Shown in pieces: positions 1 through 8,163 of a stretch of DNA of 64,000 nucleotides. A program made the position numbers and the translations under genes. How positions within the stretch are numbered: the stretch's first letter is position 1; each line of letters begins with the position of its first letter. Origin of the DNA: Colwellia demingiae (GTDB lineage: Bacteria > Pseudomonadota > Gammaproteobacteria > Enterobacterales > Alteromonadaceae). Below the pieces are notes generated by a model. It was not told the DNA's origin, did not search any database, and worked only from the letters and a program-made list of their open reading frames with translations. The stretch spans positions 62,001 through 126,000 of the forward strand of contig NZ_VOLT01000014.1 in assembly GCF_007954275.1 (NCBI RefSeq). Reading direction: 5' to 3'.

Positions 1-244
1 GCTTCCCATATTCAATTTGACCTATAAGTTCTTTTTTGTCTTCTAGCAATTCGGTTTTCATACTCTGATAATATTGGCGTTCGAATTTCCTGTTATCTTG
101 ATCTTTATCCCAATTATCTACTTGTAAGGCAATCAAAATACCTATGGCGACCAGTAAAATTTCGCCCACGATATACGATAAATATTTAACAAGCTTACCT
201 TCACTAATAAGTGCTTTTTTTATTTTTTTTAACTGAGTTAGCAT
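1..244 (-). CDS. DUF6090-like membrane protein, partial (3' end outside window)
   Basis: The reverse strand reads from an ATG at 242-244 to the window edge without a stop, giving 81 codons. After a basic N-terminus comes a short conserved-looking stretch (EGKLVKYLSYIVGEILLVAI) forming one hydrophobic segment at about residues 20-40. It is followed by a QVDNW motif and a charged, probably coiled, region. This arrangement (basic, EGK-x-x-KY-x-x-Y-x-x-GEI, one membrane span, AL-Q-x-x-NW) is what I know from DUF6090 family proteins, whose function is unknown. The C-terminal part lies beyond the window, so family membership rests on the N-terminus only. No strong ribosome binding site is seen before the ATG. 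Confidence 0.6.
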   Translation of the reverse strand, partial: MLTQLKKIKKALISEGKLVKYLSYIVGEILLVAIGILIALQVDNWDKDQDNRKFERQYYQSMKTELLEDKKELIGQIEYGK

Positions 245-320
245 TGAAAATACTCGGTAATGAATGTTATTTAATTTTATAGCATAAATGCAGTCGTAAG
301 TGATCAGAAAGAGAACATAA

Positions 321-1025
321 CTACTCTTGTACAACCACAATTTGACCATCAATACTTACAATGGCCAAGTATGATTGCCCTACTATCCCTATTGAACATA
401 AGTCTATTTCGTTGCCTCCCACCAATAAATCTGCGCATCCTTCAACGTCAAAAGAAGCGGTTACTACGCCAGGCTCAGTTATTGCTAAGTTATCGTTTGA
501 GAAAGACTGCTTAACTGTCATTTCACTAGTTGTTAATAATCGAACACTGTATTTATCAGCTATATTTTTTGCTTTCTTTTCAAATACCGCCAGCTTACTT
601 TCATCAACCATACTCCAGGCAACAGCCCAATAGTCTGCTTGTTTATTGATATCAATTTTCTGACTTACTCTTGAACCATTGGTTATTGCATTTTCTATTG
701 CAAAAACACTTTCATTAGCGCCATCTATCCAATCGTGCTGTATCACCTTGCTAACTTCAGCAGACATTAATTCTATCGTTTTAAATTGATCTTCATATAC
801 ACTCGCATTGTAGATCGCACTTTGAAGGTAAAAGCTAGTATTGTCATCTAAGGCATTTATATAGGAAATTTTGGTACTATTATTAGTATCAATTTTATCA
901 ATTATCTTATCAGCAGTATCTCCACAGGCACTCAGTGATATAACCATTGCCATTGCAATCGCAATTTTCTGATGTTTAGTGGTTAAGTTATGTGTTTTCT
1001 CTTGGTTTGATAATATTGTGCTCAT
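321..1025 (-). CDS. Predicted lipoprotein of unknown function
   Basis: The 234-residue product has a basic start, a hydrophobic stretch and a lipobox (LSAC, Cys at residue 34), so it should be exported and lipid-anchored. The ATG at 1023-1025 is preceded by AAAGGGAA at good spacing, which supports this start although it leaves a rather long n-region. The mature part is acidic and mixed, with no catalytic motif I recognise. A C-terminal pair of Cys residues (near residues 196 and 206) could form a disulfide. The partial DUF6090-like gene follows 76 bp downstream on the same strand. Function unknown. Confidence 0.65.
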   Translation of the reverse strand: MSTILSNQEKTHNLTTKHQKIAIAMAMVISLSACGDTADKIIDKIDTNNSTKISYINALDDNTSFYLQSAIYNASVYEDQFKTIELMSAEVSKVIQHDWIDGANESVFAIENAITNGSRVSQKIDINKQADYWAVAWSMVDESKLAVFEKKAKNIADKYSVRLLTTSEMTVKQSFSNDNLAITEPGVVTASFDVEGCADLLVGGNEIDLCSIGIVGQSYLAIVSIDGQIVVVQE

Positions 1026-1194
1026 GAATAAATTCCCTTTGTTTAATTGTATAATTGTTTGTTTGCTTGCTTGACTGATTTGAAGTTTAAAGAATCAATA
1101 CATCAAAATAAATCGACAAGGGGTGAGTCGGTATTTTTGCGTGATGACAGGGAATAATGCTTTACCGTTTGGTGTACTCTCTATATGAATAGTC

Positions 1195-1262
1195 TAAAGG
1201 TGCTTTAAATATCTGCCACCTTAAGGCATTTATAATCCCAACTGTAACGGGTATAGAAGTCA
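1195..1262. repeat. Right-end fragment of the dispersed intergenic repeat
   Basis: The motif CTTAAGGCATTTATAATCCC followed by AACTGTAACGGGTATAG resembles the right end of the full repeat copy at 7754-8071. Only this end is recognisable here. The rest of the 1026-1380 gap holds no gene that I can support. Confidence 0.5.
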
Positions 1263-1380
1263 TTTTATTAATATCCATTCCTTCTTGTCACTATACAAGA
1301 CCGCTTCATCCCTACCCCCTATATTTAGCGATCTCATTTTCATAAACTTAATTGCATAAACAAATAGTCAGAGAAGATTT

Positions 1381-2598
1381 ATGTTATCGCAATTAGCCGG
1401 TACGCAAATAACCAATAACTTGGGTGAGCGTAAATATTTTTTAGATTGGGTGAGAATTTTAGCTTTTGCATTCTTGATTCTTTACCACACAGCGTTGATG
1501 TTTGTTGATTGGGGGTTTCATATCGAAAGTGGCCATAACAGCACCTTTTTAAAGTCAATAATGATACTTAGCTCAAAATGGCGACTCGACATCCTGTTTA
1601 TTGTTTCAGGTGTAGCAATAAGCTATATGATTACAAAAATGCCACTTAAGTCATTTGCATGGCAAAGAATAGTTAAGCTTTACCTACCACTTATTTTTGC
1701 TATCGCGGTTGTTGTAGCACCCCAGTCTTATTATGAAGCCATTCAAAAGGGAATTTTTGAAGGTGGTTTCTGGAAATTTTGGACTTCTTATTATTTTACC
1801 TTCTCATGGGATGAACGCATGCTTGCACCTTTCCCAACCTACAATCATATGTGGTATGTGCTGTATTTATTTCATTATACAATGGTGTTATTGCCTCTAT
1901 TTTCTTTCATCAATAGTGATAAAGGTAAATTGATTTTAGCAAAAATTGAATGCTGGATTACAAAAGGCTCTCGTATTATTTGGCTACCATTAGCAATATA
2001 TCTAGCCATTTTTCTCGCTATTGATAATCATGATGTGAACCATACTTTTTATAATGATTGGTACGGGCATGCTATTTTTATTTTTGCAGTTATTATGGGG
2101 GTGGCTTTTGCCCGTATGCCTAAAGTTTGGCAATCTTTTGAAAAAAATCGCTACTTTTCTTTAACCCTTGGTTTAATTAGTTACGCCGTTTTACTGGCTA
2201 TATTTTTATCTCCCGACGAGATGTTACCGATGGATAGAACCGTAGTTTGGGACTATACGAGTCTATTAGTTAAATGGTCATGGATCGCTTTAATCATCGG
2301 ATTTGCCAGAAAACACCTTAACTACACCAACAGCACATTGAAATATTGCAATGTCATGGTCTATCCGTTTTTCATTTTGCATCAAACCGTCATCATAGTA
2401 CTTGGTTATTATGTGATTGATTGGAGTATGTCTGGAACGCTGGAGTTTTTGGTTATTGTTACTGGCACCTTTGTGATTTGCAGTTTGCTTTATGAATTAC
2501 TCATTAAAAGAGTCAATACTCTAAGAGTATTATTTGGTTTGACATGGATAAAGATGGCACCTCCTATTAAGGTGCAACCTACAGCAAAACAGAGCTAA
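1381..2598 (+). CDS. Acyltransferase-3 family membrane protein (OpgC/MdoC-like)
   Basis: A 405-residue polytopic membrane protein with about ten hydrophobic segments. The N-terminal block (YFLDWVRILAFAFLILYH, residues 19-36) followed by the WRLDILFIVSGVA block near residue 70 is the signature of acyltransferase family 3, which moves acyl groups onto extracytoplasmic sugars. OpgC, which succinylates periplasmic glucans, is the closest kind I can name. The His in the LYH motif is in the position of the usual catalytic His. The ATG is preceded by AGAAG. Substrate unknown; the gene stands alone. Confidence 0.8.
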   Translation: MLSQLAGTQITNNLGERKYFLDWVRILAFAFLILYHTALMFVDWGFHIESGHNSTFLKSIMILSSKWRLDILFIVSGVAISYMITKMPLKSFAWQRIVKLYLPLIFAIAVVVAPQSYYEAIQKGIFEGGFWKFWTSYYFTFSWDERMLAPFPTYNHMWYVLYLFHYTMVLLPLFSFINSDKGKLILAKIECWITKGSRIIWLPLAIYLAIFLAIDNHDVNHTFYNDWYGHAIFIFAVIMGVAFARMPKVWQSFEKNRYFSLTLGLISYAVLLAIFLSPDEMLPMDRTVVWDYTSLLVKWSWIALIIGFARKHLNYTNSTLKYCNVMVYPFFILHQTVIIVLGYYVIDWSMSGTLEFLVIVTGTFVICSLLYELLIKRVNTLRVLFGLTWIKMAPPIKVQPTAKQS

Positions 2599-2658
2599 AA
2601 CAGAGCTACCATTAAAAGTTATATGGTATTAATAACTATTTGCTAGCGCATAAACCTT

Positions 2659-2686
2659 GTCATCCAAAAGCGCAATTTTGGATGAC
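2659..2686. terminator. Perfect 11-bp stem-loop downstream of the acyltransferase
   Basis: GTCATCCAAAA (2659-2669) and its exact reverse complement (2676-2686) flank a 6-nt loop about 60 bp after the acyltransferase stop. No T-run follows on the plus strand, so it may be a weak terminator or an mRNA 3'-end structure. Confidence 0.4.
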
Positions 2687-2756
2687 GGAAATAATATAAA
2701 TGGACTAATGAAGTTGTTATTATTTCTCTTAAGAACAAAAAGAAAGGATGAATATT

Positions 2757-2855
2757 ATGACTGAAGATAATAATGACCGCACACCAGACGCATCGATTAA
2801 AGCAGCTCTTAATTGCTTTTTAAATGATGAAAGGATTAGCCCCCTAGCTTTATAG
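2757..2855 (+). CDS. Possible 32-residue small protein upstream of a methyltransferase
   Basis: An ATG at 2757 follows AAAGGA with 8-nt spacing and opens a 32-codon frame ending in TAG at 2853-2855. The peptide is acidic at the start (MTEDNNDRTPD) and then helical, with a single Cys (residue 20). It lies 124 bp upstream of the methyltransferase gene on the same strand. Only the good ribosome binding site and position support it. It could be a leader peptide, a modified-peptide precursor, or the remnant of a longer gene. Confidence 0.3.
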   Translation: MTEDNNDRTPDASIKAALNCFLNDERISPLAL

Positions 2856-2979
2856 CAAACAGATTAATTGTTAGTAAACCTATCTGATAAGCGCGTATAC
2901 CTCTAAATTAAAAATTACGAACATGGCAAATTTATGGAACTTATCTTCTAGGCCTTGCTTTGTCTAAAAAAGGAAAAAC

Positions 2980-4104
2980 ATGAATAAATTACAAAAAAAC
3001 ATTAGAAAAACTAAACGCTTTGAACGCATTATGAATATAGCGTATTGGATCGCAGACTTACCAAATAAGTTAACTCCTGCCCCCTTTAGGTTAATGCAAA
3101 TAGGATCGTTATTTTGGCAATCTAGGTCTTTATATTTAGCGACAAAGCTTGGTATTGCAGACGTAATCTTATCTGAACCAATGGCAACAAAAGACATAGC
3201 AAAAAAATTAAACTTATTCGAACCAAACTTATATAGATTAATGAGATTTTTGGCCTCAATAGGGATATTTAAAGAAGTAAGCCACAAGGTTTTTGCACAT
3301 AATAAATTATCGTTACCGCTTGTTAGGAGCCAACCCAACTGCGTATCGGATATGATATTAATGCATAATTGTGAAGAAATGACCTTACCATGGATGGACG
3401 CCATGGAAGCTGGCATTAAAGATGGCGAGATACCGTTTGTTCAATGTCATGGTAGTGAGATGTTTTCCTACATGAATAATAATAAAGAACTTAATGATTT
3501 ATTTGCCAATGCCATGGATAGCGTCGAGTCACTTACAGGCTTAGATTATTTACAAGATTTCAACTGGCGTTGTTTTGACCGTATTATTGACCTTGGTGGT
3601 TCAAAAGGCAGTAAAAGTATCGCTATTTTAGCTGAAAACACCACCTTAACCTCGGTGGTATTTGATCGCGATGCAGTCACCCACGATGCCAAAGAAAGCT
3701 GGAAAAACAAGATAAATGATCAAATATTGGATCGTATCACTTACGTAGGTGGTGATTTGTTTTCTTCAAACTTACCAATACCAACCTCTGATAAAAATTT
3801 ATATTTGTTAATCGCAATATTTCATTTACTTGATGACGCTGATTCCGTCGCATTACTAAAACGAATTACGGCTTCAATGGATGGTATTAATGCTTCCATA
3901 GCTATCGTTGATGCGGTATTACCTGAGACACAAGCTAGCATTACTCAAACATCGTTTGACATGCAAATGTTAATGGGAACAAAAGGCTGTGAACGTACAG
4001 CAACTCAATGGCATAACCTATTTGAACAAGCAAACCTTGAGTTGGTTGAAACTGTAGCCATTAGAACTTTTGCCAAGGTAATGGTATTAATTAAACGTTC
4101 TTAA
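2980..4104 (+). CDS. SAM-dependent O-methyltransferase, two-domain (Methyltransf_2 type)
   Basis: The 374-residue protein has a winged-helix dimerisation-like domain (about residues 35-120, with ATKLGIADVI and an LYRLMRFLASIG helix) and a C-terminal Rossmann methyltransferase domain. The SAM-binding motif is the variant DLGGSKGSKSIA near residue 205, followed by VVFDRD, a GGDLF motif and a FHLLDDADSVALLKRI segment. The last resembles the usual catalytic-loop LHDWDDE region, with the His retained. This is the layout of acetylserotonin/small-molecule O-methyltransferases. Substrate unknown. The start ATG is preceded by AAAGGAAAAAC. Confidence 0.8.
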   Translation: MNKLQKNIRKTKRFERIMNIAYWIADLPNKLTPAPFRLMQIGSLFWQSRSLYLATKLGIADVILSEPMATKDIAKKLNLFEPNLYRLMRFLASIGIFKEVSHKVFAHNKLSLPLVRSQPNCVSDMILMHNCEEMTLPWMDAMEAGIKDGEIPFVQCHGSEMFSYMNNNKELNDLFANAMDSVESLTGLDYLQDFNWRCFDRIIDLGGSKGSKSIAILAENTTLTSVVFDRDAVTHDAKESWKNKINDQILDRITYVGGDLFSSNLPIPTSDKNLYLLIAIFHLLDDADSVALLKRITASMDGINASIAIVDAVLPETQASITQTSFDMQMLMGTKGCERTATQWHNLFEQANLELVETVAIRTFAKVMVLIKRS

Positions 4105-4194
4105 CGCTTAAGAGGTAACTGCGCATTAGGAAAGGATTAAAGCGAGAAAGGTGATGTGCTACCAACCCTTTGGCAGTTTTCACAACTTAAAATA

Positions 4195-4230
4195 CAAAAA
4201 GCCGTTAACCTTTCGATTAGCGGCTTTTCT
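4195..4230 (+). terminator. Rho-independent terminator
   Basis: AAAAAGCCGTTAA pairs with TTAGCGGCTTTTC around an 8-nt loop, about 90 bp after the methyltransferase stop. The A-tract and T-tract flanks make it potentially bidirectional, and it also lies just beyond the end of the minus-strand DUF1186 gene. Confidence 0.8.
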
Positions 4231-4300
4231 TAATGTGGCAGGCAGAATGGGACGAGTATGGGCACTGGTTTTATTCAATAAATTTACCATTGGGCTATGT
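4231..4300. repeat. Terminator-associated dispersed repeat, copy A
   Basis: The stretch following the terminator (core: GTATGGGCACTGGTTTTATT, then CAATAAATTTACCATT) recurs at 10149-10215 directly after another terminator. A shorter piece (GCAGAATGGGTACT) follows the terminator at 5703-5742. Confidence 0.6.
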
Positions 4301-4321
4301 CTGAGTAACCAGCTTACTGTT

Positions 4322-5296
4322 CTACCGCAAACAACACTTCTTATATTTCTTTCCACTGCCACACGGGCAAGGATCATTTCGACCGGCCGTAGGTAATGAA
4401 CTAACGGGCACACTATTTTCTATGATTGTATTTTCGTCATACAAAATGTTAGCCAATAACCCGCCTTCCCCCATTAACGAATCAAAGCCCTCAAAGTCTT
4501 CCAAGTCTTCATTTACAAGACTATCGACTTCTTCACTTTCATCTTCTGAGTCATCTTCAGCCCAAGCACTTAAAGTGGCAACAAGATTAAATTGGGTTTG
4601 AATCATATCCGATTCAATCAACTTAGGCGTACCTGCCCTATTCCACGCTTTAACTTCATCTTGTTTAAAACGGTCTTCATCAAATAAATCTTTGTCACAT
4701 AAACTAATAAACTGACTTTTAAAATCATCAAGTTCATATTCAATGCAAGAATCGGCTAATGCGCTAAGTAAAAAGCTATTGGTTGAACTCGGTAAAGCCG
4801 AAAATGCCGTTATCCATCGAGTTACATGTGCACTTAATACGAATTCATCAATAATACCCGCTTCGAACTGAGCAAATACCGCTTCAATAGCAGAGGCTTT
4901 GCAATACATCGCTTGATGACCATCAACAATATAATTACACAATGCTTGTGTATTACCATCAACCACATTATAAAATAAGGTCGGCGTTAATTCAGTTAGT
5001 GCATCGCCAAACACCCCTTCAAGAGGCGATAAAAACGTATCGCTACGTGCAAATAACTGCAAACACTTTTCTAATGCGGGAGAATATTTTAATTCCGCTA
5101 ATAATAACGTACCAAAAAATAAAATGGCCTGCTGGTCGTCGGTTAACGAGGTATCATCTGCGATAAATTGATCTATCAGCCGTTCTAATTCAGGATAAAA
5201 TTCCAGCCAATTTTCTTTAACCACTTCGAGACCTGTAATAGGTATTTCGTTGTCTTGTGCATCACCTATTGCCAATAAAGCTTGTTGTAAATTCAT
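4322..5296 (-). CDS. DUF1186 domain protein with C-terminal SEC-C zinc motif
   Basis: The 324-residue protein is mostly helical and acidic. It ends in DPCPCGSGKKYKKCC (about residues 308-322), the SEC-C metal-binding motif also found at the SecA C-terminus. The body (for example the FFGTLLLAELKYSPALEKCL and VDGNTQALCNYIVDG segments) resembles DUF1186 proteins, which often carry a SEC-C tail. An acidic linker rich in Asp and Glu (about residues 245-275) joins the two parts. The molecular function is not known; SEC-C suggests protein or ribosome contact. The start ATG overlaps no other gene. Confidence 0.7.
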   Translation of the reverse strand: MNLQQALLAIGDAQDNEIPITGLEVVKENWLEFYPELERLIDQFIADDTSLTDDQQAILFFGTLLLAELKYSPALEKCLQLFARSDTFLSPLEGVFGDALTELTPTLFYNVVDGNTQALCNYIVDGHQAMYCKASAIEAVFAQFEAGIIDEFVLSAHVTRWITAFSALPSSTNSFLLSALADSCIEYELDDFKSQFISLCDKDLFDEDRFKQDEVKAWNRAGTPKLIESDMIQTQFNLVATLSAWAEDDSEDESEEVDSLVNEDLEDFEGFDSLMGEGGLLANILYDENTIIENSVPVSSLPTAGRNDPCPCGSGKKYKKCCLR

Positions 5297-5344
5297 GTGA
5301 ATTCCGTGATAAATAATAAATTATGAGTACATATGCCGCATATT

Positions 5345-5660
5345 ATATACCCGTTACCATTCAAAGTGCAGGATTTCAGTGGGAATTAAAATGTCTTTAG
5401 GCAAGGAGAATAATTAAAGCATAGTCACTCTATGGTTTGATTATTTAACGCAGTATAAAGTCATTTTAAACCCATCGAAGAAGTGCTTGAGCAACATCAC
5501 TACATCATTGCTGTGATTTATAAGGACGTTACATGGAGGTAACTTATTAGAGAATGCAGGAGCATATTCTCCTGAATAACCATTATTTCATCACAACGCC
5601 TTGTACTGAAATTGCTCAAGCACTCTGAAACATGCATCTTGATTGATAACGGGTATATAT
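5345..5660. repeat. Dispersed intergenic palindromic repeat, full copy
   Basis: The unit starts with TATACCCGTTACCATTCAAA and ends with its approximate inverse (CATGCATCTTGATTGATAAC, then GGGTATATA), enclosing shared internal words: TTTAGGCAAGG, GAAGTGCTTGAGCAA, AGAATGCAGGAGCA, GCTCAAGCACT. Related copies lie at 7754-8071 and 35858-36122. A second left end (CCCGTTACCATTCAAAG) begins at 5673. No coding sequence is visible inside. Confidence 0.75.
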
Positions 5661-5702
5661 TAAAGGTGTTGTTCCCGTTACCATTCAAAGTATCAAATTC
5701 AA

Positions 5703-5742
5703 TCGAAAAAAAACCGCGACTCGTTAACGTTGCGGTTTTCTT
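5703..5742 (-). terminator. Bidirectional rho-independent terminator
   Basis: AAAAAACCGC and GCGGTTTTC pair across a loop, with A and T tracts on both sides. It lies about 30 bp beyond the end of the DUF885 reading frame and would terminate it on the minus strand. Confidence 0.7.
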
Positions 5743-5771
5743 AGTATGGTGTGCAGAATGGGTACTCTTTC

Positions 5772-7565
5772 TTATTTTTTGTTTAAGGCGATGTATCGAT
5801 CTATTTCAGCTGCAACCATAGCTAATGGCAACGCACCATTACTCAATAAAGCATCATGAAATTCACGTAAATCAAATTGTTTCCCTAATGATTTTTCTGC
5901 CTTTTTTCTTAACTTCCAAATGTGTAATTCACCCAATTTATATGAAAGTGCCTGACCAGGCCATGATATATAACGGTCTACTTCAGCTCTAACATTCGTT
6001 GGTGATAATGAGGTATTACTTGATAAGAAGTCTATTCCTTGTTGTCGACTCCATTTCATTGAATGTATTCCTGTATCAATAACCAAGCGACAAGCGCGCC
6101 ACATTTCATAACTTAATCTGCCAAAATCATCATAAGGTGTATCATATAAGCCCATTTCAACACCTAACTTCTCAGAATATAATCCCCAACCTTCACCATA
6201 GGCACTAAAATACAGACCTAAACGGAATTTAGGCACATTTTTCAATTCACTTGATATAGCCGATTGGTGATGATGTCCAGGTACTGATTCATGTAATGTT
6301 AACGCGGTAAGTTCATACAATGGTCGTTGGTCAAGTTGATAAGTATTTAGCCAATAAGCACCACCACGTGTTCCACCAACAACGGCTGAATTATAGGAAG
6401 CGGTAGTATAATTAGGGGCTATTTATTTTGGCACAGCAACAACACCATAAGGCAGACGAGGTAATGTTTTAAAATACTCAGGCATAATATAGTCAATGCG
6501 TTTAGCAATATACGCTGCTTCTTTTAGCAAGTCTTTCGGTGTTTTTGCGTAAAACTGAGGGTCTGTTCGCAGGTATTGTGTAAATTCTTCAAATGACCCT
6601 TCAAACTTTGTTTCTTTTATTATTTCAAGCATTTCTGATCTGATGCGTTTGACTTCACTCAGTCCCGTTTGGTGTATTTCTTTAGCCGTGATATTAGGTA
6701 ATGTCGTATATTTTTTAATTTGAGAAGCATAATAAGCTTTGCCGTTATTCATTTGTTCTGCGCCAAGCGTTATTGTAGCTGCCTGTAAATATTCTCCGCC
6801 GAAAAACTCGGCAAATGTTCTAAAAGCAGGTATTGCGTATTGTGATATGGCTTGCTTGGCAGATTCTCTAAGTTGTGCTTGCTCTTTGTCTGATATTTTA
6901 GTGCTCATTTTCAAAAAAGGTTTGTAAAGACTACTATCCGTGGGCTTATTATATATCTGTGCTTGTACCGTAGGAAGAATACCTTCAACAACAATTTTTG
7001 GCAGGGTAAAATTGGTATTAATACCTTCACGCATGTTGGTGATATTTTCATTAAAATAACGCGGAATCTCGTTAATTCTTGCGATGTAATCGTTGTAATC
7101 TTTCGCTGTATTCATCGGCAAACCATTACTCATACTTAAGACTTCTAAAAAGAAACTATAGAAAGTATTGAGTGGAATACGTGATAAATTAAGTTGGTAA
7201 CTTTCTATAGAGCCTTCAATCACCCACTTAAATAATTGATGATTTATTCGGTTGGAATCAGACAATTGCGTAGGGTCAATTTTTACTAATTGACCCAGTA
7301 ATTTTGTCTCCGCGGCAAGTCGCCTATCATTATCAATTTTTGATACGCGGTTGAGTAAATGATTATATTTGGTGATACCTTTTGCTGTTGCTGATAAAGG
7401 ACTTTCTTTCATCGAATAATCCCAATGCTGTGCAATCAGCTGTTCTAACTTCTTATCCGCGTTTAGTGATACTTTATCTTCAGCCATAAGATTTGTCGAA
7501 AATATAAGCGTTGATAAAACAAGACACAAACCTCGGATATTTTTTAACATTTTATTTTTTATCAT
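5772..7565 (-). pseudogene. DUF885 family protein interrupted by one in-frame TAA
   Basis: A 597-codon frame runs from ATG 7563-7565 to 5772 with a single stop, TAA at 6423-6425 (codon 381). No frameshift is present: the sequence continues in the same frame as IAPNYTTASYNSAVVGGT and through the HESVPGHHH motif (about residues 425-433). That motif is the HExxxxH-like metal site typical of DUF885 proteins, which are predicted exported metallopeptidases. A signal peptide ending near LMA-E (about residue 28) is clear. The interrupted site is the linker VP-x-x-IAPN, where a sense codon such as GAA is expected. Cleanly truncated, it would lose the metal site. It could be a recent nonsense mutation, a sequencing error or readthrough. 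Confidence 0.85.
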
Positions 7566-7753
7566 TATTCATTCTCGTTTCTGTTTTATATTTTCTGTTG
7601 TAAATTACGTTGCTCATTCGTTATTGCTTAAAGCTTATAACGAATTTATCAAAAATTGAACTGAACTAGCGGTTTTACTAGGAAATAACTAAAAGGACAG
7701 TGCAAAACTTTGAATGTAGCAATGAGATAGTCATTTGAACGTTACGTAGAAGG

Positions 7754-8071
7754 TATATACCCGATCCACTTAAAGATGCTCGTTTCAGGAAAGCTGAGCG
7801 AATCATAATCAAGGCACATTTTTTTATTAAGGGTCACTCGGGAGAATGTGCTCCTGCATTCTCTAATAACACCATCCATGTAGCGTCCTTAAAAACAAAT
7901 GTAACGACGAGTCTGGTTTGCTCAGACTTCCCCCCAAAGGGCTGCTTTATAAACGCTTTATGCTGCGTAATTGATTTCGATAAGGGAAAAACCATTTTCT
8001 TCAATCAATACCTTGCCTAAAGACGTTTATAATTCCAGCTGAATCCTGCATCTTCAAGTGGAACGGGTATC
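7754..8071. repeat. Dispersed intergenic palindromic repeat, full copy
   Basis: The unit starts with TATACCCGATCCACTTAAAG and ends with the inverse CATCTTCAAGTGGAACGGG. It shares internal words with the 5345-5660 copy in opposite sense, for example GTGCTCCTGCATTCTCTAAT and ATACCTTGCCTAAAGACG. It fills most of the gap between the DUF885 gene and radD. Confidence 0.75.
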
Positions 8072-8163
8072 AAGTTTGTTTTAATTTTTGTTTTAAATGT
8101 TGGACTTATCCGCTATTTTGCTATCATGGCTGCTTTCCGTTCCCTATAAGGCAGCAGCACTGC

